From assembly GCF_021249405.1 (NCBI RefSeq), contig NZ_CP089593.1, positions 1,674,001 to 1,738,000 of the forward strand: a DNA stretch of 64,000 nt, written 5' to 3'. The translations under genes were made by a program, and so were the position numbers. The notes below the pieces were generated by a model. That model saw only the letters and a program-made list of their open reading frames with translations. It was not told the origin of the DNA and searched no databases. Origin of the DNA: Halobacterium zhouii. Lineage in GTDB: Archaea > Halobacteriota > Halobacteria > Halobacteriales > Halobacteriaceae. Positions 34,988 through 44,419 of this stretch are shown here, in pieces (the first letter of the stretch is position 1; every line of letters starts with the position of its first letter).

Positions 34988-35706
34988 GGGTCCTCGGGGG
35001 CGTCGCGGCGCACGCCCGGGTTGGCCTCGTCGACCGTGCTCTTGGAGAGAAAGTCCAGTCGCGGGGTCGCAGTCGGTGGCACGACCTCGTGGCGGTGGAG
35101 GAGCGAACGCACGCCAGGGACGCCCCCGAAGTCGCCGCGGAACCAGAAGAACAGCCGCGACACGCTCGCCACGTCCCGCTCCGAGTCGTAGTCGACGACA
35201 GCGTCAAGGTACTCTCCCGTCACCTCGGACAGCTCCTCGTCGACGTTTGCCGCCGTGAACGCCTCAGCGGAATCGGGGTCGTGCTCGAAACGCCGGAGCG
35301 CGATGTGAGCGCGGGGGTCGGGCTCCTGGAGTTCGTGGCGTCGCTCGAACTGACGGACGAACGGGTTCGGAACGTAGCCGAGACCGTACTTCCACTTGCC
35401 ACCGCGAAGGATGCCGTGCTGGATGTCGTCGAGTCCAATCGACGTTCCGGCGACGCCGAACGGCCGCGACGAACGGCCGACGTCGACAAGTTGTCTGCGT
35501 GCCGTGAACGCCTGGTGAAGGTTCAGCCAGAACGCGAGTGCGGCGTCGCTGTCTGACCGAAGCCGGTCGAGCACCGCCTCGTCGAGCGCGCCGAGTGAAC
35601 TGAGGAGATCACCGACTGGTCGCTCATTGTGACTGGCGTAGAGCAGGCGGCCCGAGGCGGCGGCGAGATCGTAGGGGGACGTGGTGTCTGCGTTCGGAGC
35701 GAACAT
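34981..35706 (-). CDS. DUF547 domain protein
   Basis: 241 residues carrying the DUF547 pattern. The core is FWLNLHQAF, RRQLVDVG and LDDIQHGILRGG, then DPRAHIALRRF and the C-terminal AVVDYDSERDVASVSRLFFWF. DUF547 proteins resemble papain-like cysteine peptidases, but a clear catalytic Cys is not seen here; the sequence contains no obvious nucleophile at the expected site. There is no signal peptide. The role is unknown. Confidence 0.82.
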   Translation of the reverse strand: MFAPNADTTSPYDLAAASGRLLYASHNERPVGDLLSSLGALDEAVLDRLRSDSDAALAFWLNLHQAFTARRQLVDVGRSSRPFGVAGTSIGLDDIQHGILRGGKWKYGLGYVPNPFVRQFERRHELQEPDPRAHIALRRFEHDPDSAEAFTAANVDEELSEVTGEYLDAVVDYDSERDVASVSRLFFWFRGDFGGVPGVRSLLHRHEVVPPTATPRLDFLSKSTVDEANPGVRRDAPEDPQ

Positions 35707-35925
35707 TCAGTTTCGCCACTCCTGCCAGTTGGACACTGTACGGTGCGCCATACGTCGAATTCGGCGCGTGAAAGTATACCCCTACCGGCGGGATAGCTCT
35801 CGGTCGCAGTCCAGAAGATGACCGCAGAAAATTTTGTATCCCATCATGGGCTTTATCGTACACCCCCCGGGGTTGTCCACCCCGAAACCAGTACGTTGAA
35901 TTAGATTCGTTACGCAGTTCGGTGT

Positions 35926-36093
35926 ATGGCCAGCGAACTCGACCACGACTGCCCGAGCTGTGGTGAAACGCGTTCGTTCTACCGGAGTGCAGCGACAAAC
36001 CTCCACCTCGGTCTGAAGACGAAGTGGAACTGCCCGGACTGTGGGTTCGGATTCGTCCGCATCAACGGCGAGATCGACTCGACGACCGCGTAG
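35926..36093 (+). CDS. Small zinc-ribbon protein (55 residues)
   Basis: Two CxxC pairs, CPSC at residues 9-12 and CPDC at 36-39, separated by a beta-hairpin with NLHLGLKTKWN, fit a zinc-ribbon. The ATG gives MASELDHDCP. Haloarchaea have families of such small ribbons (I recall DUF7838, not verified). The isolated position gives no functional hint; RNA or protein interaction is likely. Confidence 0.78.
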   Translation: MASELDHDCPSCGETRSFYRSAATNLHLGLKTKWNCPDCGFGFVRINGEIDSTTA

Positions 36094-36774
36094 CTGCCGA
36101 CGCCGAACCCGATACAGTCTGCGACCAGCACCTGATTGCGACAACCGGAGTCGCCAGTGACGAGACACGTCGGCAGCACTGGTTCGTTTGCAACCAGTAG
36201 CTCAGTTCGTTTTCCACCACCATCTTCGACCCGCCAACCCAAGGGGTTCCGGCTCGAAGAACCACCTCTAAAATCGACTCGGCCAGGAGGACCCCACCCG
36301 CCCATGTTTGAGGATGTTTAGCTCGCCCTCGTTGTTCGAACGTGGGGGAGCGAAGACTATGCCAGACTCCGGAAGGCAAAGAGTGGTCGATTCATTCTAT
36401 GCCGTGAGTCGACACGACCGAACAACGATTCCGAGTGAGTCACCAGACGCACCATCACCGACCGCGGCTACCGAATTCTGTGCTCCGGGTGCGACGCCAC
36501 TCGTCGACCCGCGTCGTTCCAAAATCGTAGTCTCAGCCACCGACCGTACACACAACGCCCGTTTCGAAGAGAGTATATAAACCACATACTGAGATAGCAA
36601 ATGGGCCAGTCTGGGAGGATTTCGGCCATGATGGCGACGCGGGCGCTATCAGCCGTAGGCCAACAGAAGTGGAGCACCGTCGCTCTCCGTACGACATTCC
36701 ATCGAACCCAGTTCGAAGCGACCGAACCGTGGAAAGCAAACAGACGATTCAGCCGTGGGAAGAAAACAGGCGAT
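36094..36774. other. 681-bp intergenic region with lower G+C; no credible gene
   Basis: The region between the zinc-ribbon gene and nikR is AT-richer than its flanks. Open frames of about 90 codons (36308-36580 and 36601-36888, plus strand) lack the acidic composition of real haloarchaeal proteins. A TATA-like stretch TATATAAA at 36576-36583 on the plus strand might drive a transcript antisense to the nikR 3' end. Otherwise it is unassigned and may be decayed sequence. Confidence 0.5.
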
Positions 36775-37200
36775 TCAGCCGTGAGAGAGCGGGGTGAACC
36801 CGTCGACCGGGATCACCGAATAGTCCACCGTGAGCGTGTCCTTGGTCGCCCGAACGCGGCCGACGAACTCCGAAATCGACTCGAGTGACCCCTCGAGGAT
36901 GAACAGTTCCATGCAGTAGTGGTCACCGACGTGGTTGTGGACGTTCGACGTGACGAGCCCCTCGTACTCGTGACGGAGCCCCATCATGCGTTCCTCGACG
37001 GTCGAGGTCTCGTAGCTGAACAGAACGGTGACGACGCCGATGAGTTTGCGGTCTTCCAGTTGTCGGTCCTCGAACTCGCCGAGGAGGTTGCGGGCGGCCT
37101 CGCGGACGACTTCGCTGCGACCCGTGTAGCCGTGGTCGTCCGCGAAGTCGTCGATGCGTTCGAGGAGTTCCTCCGGCATCGAGACGCTGACGACGGTCAT
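36775..37200 (-). CDS. nikR: Nickel-responsive transcriptional regulator (CopG/NikR family)
   Basis: A 141-residue NikR. The N-terminal ribbon-helix-helix DNA-binding part starts [17 protein letters not shown] with [11 protein letters not shown]. The C-terminal ACT-like domain holds the nickel ligands in [12 protein letters not shown] (His, His and Cys) plus an upstream His in RHEYEGL. It represses nickel uptake when nickel is bound. No nickel transporter is next to it. The ATG follows a promoter with TTATTA about 28 nt upstream on its strand. Confidence 0.92.
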   Translation of the reverse strand: MTVVSVSMPEELLERIDDFADDHGYTGRSEVVREAARNLLGEFEDRQLEDRKLIGVVTVLFSYETSTVEERMMGLRHEYEGLVTSNVHNHVGDHYCMELFILEGSLESISEFVGRVRATKDTLTVDYSVIPVDGFTPLSHG

Positions 37201-37262
37201 GTGTTAACTGAACGCGCACCGAGTAATAAGGATTTGTTAGTTTTCGCGCGGCGGGGGCGACA

Positions 37263-38693
37263 CTACTCCAGGTCGTGCCAGGAGAGACGCGGGTCGCGCG
37301 CCGCACTGGTCTGGTCGATTCGCTTCGCGGTCGTGCGCTCGGGAGCGGCCGCGAGCGCGTCGTCGTCGTCGCTCGCGACGGCGTTGAACGCGTCCGCGAG
37401 GTCCTCGAGCGTGGCCTTGCTCTCGACCTCCGTGGGTTCGGTCATCAGCGCCTCGTCGACGAGCTCCGGCCACTTCGTCGTCGGCGGGTGGACGCCGTAA
37501 TCGAGCATCCGCTTGGCGACGTCGGCGGCGTCCTGGTCGCCCGCGCTGGCGACGAACTCGTGGTGGAACGGCTCGAGGGGCACGTCGTAGTCCACCAGTT
37601 CCGCTAGGTAGTTCGCGTTCAACACGGCCTTCGCGGAGGCGTCCTCGAGGCCCTCGTCACCGAGGCGGTCGATGTACGCGAACGCCTTCACGAGCACGAG
37701 CCAGTTGCCCTCGAAGCCGTGGACGCGCCCGATGGACTGGGTGGGTTCGTGCAGTTCGAACCGCTCCGTGCTCCCGTCGCCGCTCTGACGGACGTGCGGG
37801 CTCGGCAGGAACGCCGCGAGTTCGTCCGTGACGCCGACCGGGCCGGCGCCCGGACCGCCGCCGCCGTGAGGCGTGGCGAACGTCTTGTGGACGTTGAAGT
37901 GCATGACGTCGAAGCCCATGTCGCCGGGGCGAGCACGCCCGAGCAGCGCGTTCAGGTTCGCGCCGTCGTAGTAGAGCAGGCCGCCGGCGTCGTGGACCAT
38001 CTCCGCGATCCGTTCGATGTCGCGCTCGAACAGGCCGAGCGTGTTCGGGTTCGTGAGCATCAGCGCCGCCGTGTTCTCACCGAGCGCTGCTTCGAGGGCG
38101 TCGATGTCGACGCGACCGTCCTCGCCGGAGGGGAGTTCGACAACGTCGTAACCCCCGAGCGCGGCGGACGCGAAGTTCGTGCCGTGGGCGGAGTCCGGGA
38201 TGAGGACCTCGTCGCGGTGGCCTTCGCCGTTGGCCTCGTGGTAGGCGTCGGCGATGCGGATGCCCGCGAACTCGCCAGCGGCGCCCGCAGGCGGCTGGAG
38301 CGTCACGGCGTCCATGCCTCCGATGCGCCCGAGGTACTCCTGGAGGTCGTACAACAGTTCGAGGGTTCCTTGTGTAGACTCCGCCGAGCGGTCTGGGTGG
38401 ACCGCTGCCGAGTCGAGCGCGGCGACGTCCTCCGTGAACTTGGGGTTGTACTTCATCGTACAACTGCCGAGCGGGTACGGCCCGGAGTCGACGCCGTAGT
38501 TCTGCTGGCTGAGTCGGACGTAGTGGCGCGCGAGTTCGGGTTCCGAGAGACTCGGCACGCTGAGTTCGTCCCGCGTCAGGGCGTCGGGGAGCGAGGAATC
38601 GACCTCGACTGCGTCGCCGTCCTTCTCGGAGAGCAGCGGTTCGTACTGGTCGTCCTCGGCGGTCTCGTAGCGAGCCTGGTCGTAGAACTGCAT
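37263..38693 (-). CDS. gcvPB: Glycine dehydrogenase (decarboxylating) subunit 2
   Basis: A 476-residue PLP subunit of the glycine cleavage P-protein. The PLP lysine lies in NVHKTFATPHGGGGPG. SCTMKYNPK, GEFAGIRIADAYH and MLTNPNTLGLFE are family signatures. With subunit 1 it removes CO2 from glycine and loads the methylamine on the H-protein. Its ATG overlaps the stop of gcvPA (ATGA), so the two halves of the P-protein are made together. Confidence 0.96.
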   Translation of the reverse strand: MQFYDQARYETAEDDQYEPLLSEKDGDAVEVDSSLPDALTRDELSVPSLSEPELARHYVRLSQQNYGVDSGPYPLGSCTMKYNPKFTEDVAALDSAAVHPDRSAESTQGTLELLYDLQEYLGRIGGMDAVTLQPPAGAAGEFAGIRIADAYHEANGEGHRDEVLIPDSAHGTNFASAALGGYDVVELPSGEDGRVDIDALEAALGENTAALMLTNPNTLGLFERDIERIAEMVHDAGGLLYYDGANLNALLGRARPGDMGFDVMHFNVHKTFATPHGGGGPGAGPVGVTDELAAFLPSPHVRQSGDGSTERFELHEPTQSIGRVHGFEGNWLVLVKAFAYIDRLGDEGLEDASAKAVLNANYLAELVDYDVPLEPFHHEFVASAGDQDAADVAKRMLDYGVHPPTTKWPELVDEALMTEPTEVESKATLEDLADAFNAVASDDDDALAAAPERTTAKRIDQTSAARDPRLSWHDLE

Positions 38694-40015
38694 CAGTGAG
38701 CCACCTCCTGGAGCGCGCCGACGAGTGCGTCTGTCGCGTGAACGTTCGCGTCGGTCACGCAGACCTGGAGTTCGTGTTCGCCGACCGCGTGCACCGCGAA
38801 GCCCTCCGCTTCGAGGTCGTCGGCGATGGCTGCCGCTGGCTGGTCGGTGTGGGCGACGAACTCCCGGAAGTGGTGGCGGTCGTAGACAGGCGCCTGGACA
38901 CCAGACACGTCGTCGAGTTCGCTCGCGAGGTTCCGGGGGAGTTCGACCATCTGCTCGGCCAGGTCGACGAGACCCTCCGCGCCGAGGTACGCGGCGTGGA
39001 TGGCGGTGCGGAGCGCAACCCACGCCTGATTCGTACAGATGTTCGATGTCGCGCGCTCGCGGCGGATGTGCTGTTCGCGCGTCTGGAGCGTGAGCGTGTA
39101 CGCCCGGTTGCCGTCGCTGTCCTCGCTCGCGCCGACGAGTCGCCCGGGCACCTGTCGGAGAAACTCCTCGCGGCACGCGAACACGCCGAGACCCATGCCG
39201 TACGCGGTTCCGAGACCGAGGACGCTCGCGTCGCCGACGACGACGTCCGCGCCGACGTCTGCGGGGCGCTGGAGGAGGGACATCGCCACCGGGTCCGAGC
39301 CGAGGCAGAACAGCGCGTCGTGGTCGTCGGCGAGTTCGCCGACGGTATCGAGGCCCTCCTCGATGGTGCCGAGCGTCGTGGGGTTTTTCGCGTACACCAT
39401 CACGACGTCGTCGTCCATCGCGTCCGCGAGAACGTCGACGTCGACGTTCCCGTCCGCGACGGCGTAGCGCTCGACGACCACGTCCGACCCGGCGGTGTAG
39501 TTCTCCAACACGCTGACGTGGCCCTCACGTACGTACTCGGGGACGAGCACGCGGTCGCCCGACGCCTGCTGGACGCGCTTGGCGAGCAGTGCGGCTTCGG
39601 CGAGAGCGCTCGCTTCGTCGTACATCGAGCAGTTCGCGATGCCGAGACCGGTCAGTTCCACGAGCATCGACTGGTACTCGAAGAGCACCTGCAGGAACCC
39701 CTGCGTGACCTCCGGTTGGTACTGCGTGTACGACGTGATGAACTCCGAGCGCTGGGAGATGTGGTCGACGAGCGACGGGACGTAGTGCTCGTAGTGCCCG
39801 CGTCCGAGGAACTCCGTCAGGTCGTCGTTGCGCCGGAGTCGCTTCCGCGTCTCCGCGACAGCCGCCTGTTCGCTCTTCGCGTCGATGCCGAACTCGCCGT
39901 CGAAGCGCACCGACTCCGGGATGTCGAACAGTTCCTCGACGTCGTCGACGCCGACGGCGTCCAACATCTCGGCCGTCTCCTCGGGTTTGTGTGGGGCGTA
40001 CGGACTCCCGCTCAT
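38693..40015 (-). CDS. gcvPA: Glycine dehydrogenase (decarboxylating) subunit 1
   Basis: The 440-residue N-terminal half homologue of the P-protein, with [17 protein letters not shown], the PYQPE-like [10 protein letters not shown], and [15 protein letters not shown]. It contributes to the heterotetramer with subunit 2. The downstream reaction with GcvT and GcvH yields methylene-tetrahydrofolate, CO2 and NADH. GcvT/H lie in a second operon about 1 kb further upstream. The ATG is taken where similarity begins; the frame stays open for 56 further codons. Confidence 0.95.
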   Translation of the reverse strand: MSGSPYAPHKPEETAEMLDAVGVDDVEELFDIPESVRFDGEFGIDAKSEQAAVAETRKRLRRNDDLTEFLGRGHYEHYVPSLVDHISQRSEFITSYTQYQPEVTQGFLQVLFEYQSMLVELTGLGIANCSMYDEASALAEAALLAKRVQQASGDRVLVPEYVREGHVSVLENYTAGSDVVVERYAVADGNVDVDVLADAMDDDVVMVYAKNPTTLGTIEEGLDTVGELADDHDALFCLGSDPVAMSLLQRPADVGADVVVGDASVLGLGTAYGMGLGVFACREEFLRQVPGRLVGASEDSDGNRAYTLTLQTREQHIRRERATSNICTNQAWVALRTAIHAAYLGAEGLVDLAEQMVELPRNLASELDDVSGVQAPVYDRHHFREFVAHTDQPAAAIADDLEAEGFAVHAVGEHELQVCVTDANVHATDALVGALQEVAH

Positions 40016-40219
40016 GCTCGCCCTCCGCGAGCGCGTCCGCCACTTCCGGGTGCTGTCATGCGCGAGGGTTACGATTCGGAGCGTAAGATACTCCCGGTTT
40101 CCGGAACCCCGACCCCCCTGGAAGTGTACTCGAACGTGCATCTTCTCCAGTAGTGTCCAAGCCTTATCCACACGAACAGCCACTTTCGAGCTGCGAGACC
40201 ACGCCGCATTCGCTTCTCG

Positions 40220-40663
40220 TTACCCGGCCGCCAGTGACTGTAGAAGACGCCAACTCCGCTGGCGGACCCAGTTACGCAACCGTCTGCCAACATCGGTGAA
40301 ACTGACCGCGGCTGCAACGCTGATCGATAACACTCGGATGCTTACGTCTCGCCATGGCTCCGCAGTGGCACTTCCAATCGCGAGCACCAGCAGCAAGTGG
40401 ACGGCTGATTGAGTGAGAAAGTACGCCGTGCTGGCCTGGAGTGACGGCCGGAAGCCAGCAATCCACAGCACGACCACGACGACTGTCCCGAACAGTAATC
40501 CACCGCTCACCGGGGAGACAGGAATTGAAACAGACAGTGCCCGGTGTAGGTCTAGTCCGAGTCCCGCCAGCGAAAACCCGACGAGAAACCAGACGAGAAG
40601 CAGACCTCCGAGCGAGCGGTCCTGTCTCGTAGACTGTTTCGTCTGGGCCGTCGACCGATTCAT
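40220..40663 (-). CDS. Four-helix haloarchaeal membrane protein
   Basis: A 147-residue protein with four probable helices: LLLVWFLVGFSLAGLGL, GLLFGTVVVVVLWIAGF, AYFLTQSAVHLLLVLAIG and VLSISVAAAVSF. The N-terminus is polar (NRSTAQTKQSTRQDR). The topology is consistent with a small inner membrane protein of unknown function. It interrupts the two glycine-cleavage operons in the same orientation. It has no named family that I can recognise. Confidence 0.7.
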   Translation of the reverse strand: MNRSTAQTKQSTRQDRSLGGLLLVWFLVGFSLAGLGLDLHRALSVSIPVSPVSGGLLFGTVVVVVLWIAGFRPSLQASTAYFLTQSAVHLLLVLAIGSATAEPWRDVSIRVLSISVAAAVSFTDVGRRLRNWVRQRSWRLLQSLAAG

Positions 40664-41053
40664 CGCTGCGGTCTACTCGTCGGCCAGCCAAGAATCTTGA
40701 GGTGGCCAGAGCGACAGGACCCCACCGCATTTACCGAAGATACCGTGCAAGTATCTAGTAGAGAGGCCGAGAAATTGGCTCGACAGAATCTGAACAACCA
40801 GTAGCCGCCAGCATCCGCGAGCGAGCGGCTCGAACGAGCCCGAGCGAAGCGGTTCACTGCGCGAACGAGCATCGCGAGTGAGCGGAGGCCGACGACTGAA
40901 CGGAGTCGTTCGAAAGAGCGCGCACGCTCTTTCGTGATGACGAGAGACGCCTCCGGCGTCTCTCGAACCACGAAGCGAAGTGAGGGAGGAGTGCTTTTAG
41001 TGCAGGTTTTGCCGAGGGTCGCCGTAGGCGACCCGCAGCGCAAAACGTGCGTT
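40664..41053. other. Intergenic region with dispersed repeat between gcvH and the membrane protein
   Basis: No gene seen. About half is repeat copy 3, immediately after the gcvH stop. The left part (40664-40846) is AT-richer around 40735-40800 and probably holds the promoter of the membrane protein gene. Confidence 0.55.
40847..41046 (-). repeat. Dispersed repeat, copy 3 (partial, without tRNA)
   Basis: It shares with copies 1 and 2 the words TTTTGCGCTGCGGG, CTCGGCAAAA, AAAAGCACTCCT and CAGTCGTCGGCC in the same order (minus strand). It lacks the CGCCGACC/GGTCGGCG end. It has extra self-complementary blocks, such as GAGAGACGCC..GGCGTCTCTC. It begins seven bases after the gcvH stop, where it could act as a transcription terminator. 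Confidence 0.6.
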
Positions 41054-41428
41054 CTAGGCGATCTGTTCTTCGTACTCCTCGGCCGTGAGCAGTTCGTCGA
41101 GTTCGTCCTCGTCGAAGTCGAGTTCGAGGAGCCACCCCTCTCCGAACGGGTCGTCGTTGACGAGTTCGGGCTGGTCGCCGAGCGCGTCGTTGACTGCCGT
41201 CACGTCGCCCGAAACCGGGGCGTAGACGTCGGAGACGGCTTTGATGGATTCGACGACGCCGAAGGTGTCGTCGGCGTCGAGGTGGTCGCCCTCGCTGGGG
41301 AGTTCGACGAAGACGATGTCGCCGAGTTCGTCCTGGGCGAACTCCGAGATGCCGACGCGGCCGGTGTCGGGGTCGATCCATTCGTGCGATTCGAGGTAGT
41401 ACAGGTCTTGGGGTACGTCGAAGCTCAT
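41054..41428 (-). CDS. gcvH: Glycine cleavage system H protein
   Basis: A 124-residue lipoyl carrier. The lipoyl lysine is in [12 protein letters not shown]. The N-terminus holds [19 protein letters not shown] and the Gly-rich [12 protein letters not shown]. It shuttles the aminomethyl group between the P, T and L proteins. Its ATG overlaps the gcvT stop (ATGA). The C-terminus is strongly acidic, as is usual in haloarchaea. Confidence 0.96.
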   Translation of the reverse strand: MSFDVPQDLYYLESHEWIDPDTGRVGISEFAQDELGDIVFVELPSEGDHLDADDTFGVVESIKAVSDVYAPVSGDVTAVNDALGDQPELVNDDPFGEGWLLELDFDEDELDELLTAEEYEEQIA

Positions 41429-42573
41429 TGGTCGATGAACGGTGGGGTGGTGAGTTTCGCTTTCTTGCCGGTGCCTCGCACGACGACGTGGACGAGCGTC
41501 CCGTCGTCGGCGTGTTCTGCGTCCACGTAGCCGAGGCCGATGGGTTCCTCGAGCGTCGGACTCATGGTGCCGCTGGTGACCTCGCCGAGATGGTCGCCGT
41601 CGGGGGTCGTGATCTCGTAGCCGTGGCGCGGGACGCCGCGGTCGACGAGGCGGAGGCCGACGAACTTCTCGTCGACGCCCTGTTCTTTCTGGACTTCGAG
41701 GGCGTCGCGGCCGACGAACTCGGTGTCGAGTTTGACGGTGAAGCCGATGCCGGCCTCGTAGGGCGTTCGGGGGTTCTCCTCGGAGTGGAAGTCCTGGCCG
41801 GAGAGCAGTAGTCCGATTTCGAGGCGGAGCGTGTCCCGGGCGCCGAGGCCGCAGGGCTGGGCGTCGTCTGCAAAGCGGTCCCAGACCGCGCCCGCGCCGT
41901 CGGCGGGGAAGACGAGTTCGAAGCCGTCTTCGCCCGTGTAGCCGGTGTTGGCGACCAGGCACTCGACGCCCGCGACGTCAGCGTGCGTCGCCTCGAACGG
42001 CGAGAGGTCGAGGACGCCGTCGGCGTCGGGGTTGGTGACGTCCGCGGCGTCCGCGACGAGTTGTGGGGCGTCCGGGCCCTGTACGGCGACCATGCCGTAG
42101 TCCTCCGTGACGTTGTCGACGGTGGCGTCGAGGCCCCACTCGTCGCGGTGGGTGGTCCACCGTTCGGCCATCTGTTCGTCGTGGCCCGCGTTCGGGACGA
42201 ACAGGAACACGGCGCCGTCGTCCGCCGGGTCGTCGTCGGTCCCTTCGTCGCTCCCGTCCGGGAGGCGGTAGACGACGGTGTCGTCGAGGAGGACGCCATC
42301 CTCGGTCGTGATGGCCGAGTACTGCGCGTCGCCGGGTTCGAGTGCGGTGACGTCGTTGGTGGTGAGCCGCTGCATCAGGCGTTCGGCGTCCGGCCCCGAC
42401 ACCTCGATTTCGCCCATGTGGGAGACGTCGAAGATGCCGACGGAGTCACGGACAGCGGCGTGTTCCTCGCGGATGGAGTCGAACTCGACGGGCATGTTCC
42501 ACCCGCCGAACTCCGTGAACTGCGCACCGCGGTCCTCGTGTCTGCCGAACAGTGGCGGCGTCCGAAGGGCCAT
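41425..42573 (-). CDS. gcvT: Glycine cleavage system T protein (aminomethyltransferase)
   Basis: 382 residues. [53 protein letters not shown] and [12 protein letters not shown] signatures identify the folate-binding aminomethyltransferase. It takes the methylamine from GcvH to tetrahydrofolate (or tetrahydropterin), releasing ammonia. A haloarchaeal acidic insert ([13 protein letters not shown]) is present. It is the first gene of the two-gene unit with gcvH. Confidence 0.95.
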   Translation of the reverse strand: MALRTPPLFGRHEDRGAQFTEFGGWNMPVEFDSIREEHAAVRDSVGIFDVSHMGEIEVSGPDAERLMQRLTTNDVTALEPGDAQYSAITTEDGVLLDDTVVYRLPDGSDEGTDDDPADDGAVFLFVPNAGHDEQMAERWTTHRDEWGLDATVDNVTEDYGMVAVQGPDAPQLVADAADVTNPDADGVLDLSPFEATHADVAGVECLVANTGYTGEDGFELVFPADGAGAVWDRFADDAQPCGLGARDTLRLEIGLLLSGQDFHSEENPRTPYEAGIGFTVKLDTEFVGRDALEVQKEQGVDEKFVGLRLVDRGVPRHGYEITTPDGDHLGEVTSGTMSPTLEEPIGLGYVDAEHADDGTLVHVVVRGTGKKAKLTTPPFIDQ

Positions 42574-42639
42574 ACCCGAGGCGTCGGCTCCCGCGAAGTA
42601 ATGTTTTCGTATCCCGGTCAGACGCGTCTGCCGGGGGAG

Positions 42640-44346
42640 TCACCCCTCGGTCTGTTCGTCGACGGCGTCGAGGCCGAACTCGGCCGCCTGGTTCCGCCAG
42701 AACTCTCGGTACCCCTCCTCGCCGGTTTCGACGGTCGAATCACCGTTCTGCACGGTGTCGAGTTTGAGGTTCACCTCGTCGAGCAGTGCCTCGCCCGCCT
42801 CGTCGCCGACGACGCCGTTTCGCATCGCGTCCATCACGGCCGACTTCTCGCGCTTGAGGATGCGGCGCTCCGCGATGAGCAGTTGCTCGCGGCGGAGTTC
42901 CGGGTTCTCCGCCAGGAGTTCCTCGATGGCATCAGAGAGCGTGTCGCGTTCGTCCTCGTACTCGTCCGTGAACGCGCGGTGGACGGTTCCCGGAATCTCG
43001 CCGCGGCGGTAGAGGCGCTCTGCGGCGTCGAGCGCGTCGTCGACGGCGCGGCGCCGGCCGACGAGCAGTTCGTAGAGGCGCTTGGCGTCGCTCTGCGTGA
43101 CGACGCCGAGACGGTCGAGGAGGTTCGACATCGTGAGCCCCTGGACGACGAGGCTGAACGCGGCGACGCCGAACACCAGCGCACGCAACTGCTCGCGGAA
43201 CGGGGTTCCGGGCGGGAGGCCGATGACGAGTGCGATGGGAATCGACGCGTGGAGCCCTCCCCACAGCATGACGTGTTGGTACGTCCACGGAATCGGCTGG
43301 CTGTCGACGTAGTTGTGGGTGGCGGCGCGGTTGTACACGGCGACCAGGGGGTAGAGTGTAGTCGCGCGCGCGAACAACACGAGCGGGACGGCCAGCAGGA
43401 TGAGGTCGGCGTACCGGAGCAACTGGCCGATGGGCGTCTGCACGCCGATGGTGAGGAAGACGAACGTGTTCGCGATGAACGCGCCCGTCTCGAGCGTGTT
43501 GAACACGGTGATCTTCGTCTGCGGGCTCATCGCCTCCTCGGCGCCACGGTTGCCGATGAGCAGGCCGGCAGCGACGACCGCGATGACCCCGGAGACGTGG
43601 ACGTAGTGCTCCGCGAGCAGGAAACTGCCGTACGCGAGGATGAGCGCGAGCACCGTCTCGGTCATGTGTTCGTCGAGCGTAGCCATCACGCGGTAGATGG
43701 CGTACCCCGCGAGGAGGCCGACGACCGCGCCGCCGAGCGCGGAGACGAGTATCCCGCCGCCGACTGTCGCGAGCGACGACGGGTCGAGGACGCCCGCCGC
43801 GGTGCGCTCGCCGTTCGCGACGGTGAGCGTGAGGTCGAGCACGGCGATGAACACGACGACGCCGACGCCGTCGTTGATGAGACTCTCGCCCTCCACGAGC
43901 ACCGAGAGGCGGTCTGGGGCGCCGAGTTCGTCGAACAGAGCGAGGACGGAGACGGGGTCAGTGGGGAGTATCATCGCGGCGAACAGCAACGCGACGGTTA
44001 TCGGGAAGCCGAGTATCGGCCGGGCGAGCGCCGCGAGCACCACTGTACTACCGAGTAAGCCGACGACGGCGAGTGTGAGGATGATCGGGAGGTTCCGCCG
44101 GAACTGCTCCATCTCCGTGTCCGCGGCGCCCTCGAACAGCAGCGGCGGGAGGATGACGAACAGGATGACGTCGTGGGAGAGTTCGATGCCGAGGTCGATG
44201 CCGGCGACGGAGACGCCGAGGCCGGCGAGCAGGAGCGCGATTGTGTACGGGAATCGTCCGACCTTGGCGACGAACACGCCGACACCGCCCGCGAGCAGGA
44301 ACACCGCGACGAGGTCGATGAGCTGAGCTTCGATGCCGTTCGCCAT
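42640..44346 (-). CDS. Na+/H+ antiporter, CPA1 (NhaP-like) family
   Basis: A 568-residue membrane protein with about 12 helices in residues 1-410. It has the CPA1 hallmarks LPPLLFEGAAD, ILPTDPVSVLAL (with the ion-binding Asp) and GESLINDGVGVVVF (Asn-Asp pair). The C-terminal 160 residues are soluble, charged and helical, probably regulatory. It exchanges cytosolic Na+ for protons, central to salt and pH balance in a halophile. The N-terminal MANGIEAQ gives the expected short tail before TM1. Confidence 0.93.
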   Translation of the reverse strand: MANGIEAQLIDLVAVFLLAGGVGVFVAKVGRFPYTIALLLAGLGVSVAGIDLGIELSHDVILFVILPPLLFEGAADTEMEQFRRNLPIILTLAVVGLLGSTVVLAALARPILGFPITVALLFAAMILPTDPVSVLALFDELGAPDRLSVLVEGESLINDGVGVVVFIAVLDLTLTVANGERTAAGVLDPSSLATVGGGILVSALGGAVVGLLAGYAIYRVMATLDEHMTETVLALILAYGSFLLAEHYVHVSGVIAVVAAGLLIGNRGAEEAMSPQTKITVFNTLETGAFIANTFVFLTIGVQTPIGQLLRYADLILLAVPLVLFARATTLYPLVAVYNRAATHNYVDSQPIPWTYQHVMLWGGLHASIPIALVIGLPPGTPFREQLRALVFGVAAFSLVVQGLTMSNLLDRLGVVTQSDAKRLYELLVGRRRAVDDALDAAERLYRRGEIPGTVHRAFTDEYEDERDTLSDAIEELLAENPELRREQLLIAERRILKREKSAVMDAMRNGVVGDEAGEALLDEVNLKLDTVQNGDSTVETGEEGYREFWRNQAAEFGLDAVDEQTEG

Positions 44347-44419
44347 TCGTCCGGAACGTTACCCCGGGCGAACTAAGCTTTTGTCGCCGCGAAAGAATGG
44401 TCACGGCCGAAGCGGCCGT

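Noticed and set aside
36308..36888. Two plus-strand open frames (36308-36580, 36601-36888)
   Set aside because: Neutral to basic composition, no motif, and the second overlaps nikR in antisense. Left as intergenic with low certainty.
41983..44058. 691-codon open frame antisense to gcvT and the antiporter
   Set aside because: The minus strand holds gcvT and CPA1 motifs over the whole span; the plus translation has no fold-like pattern.
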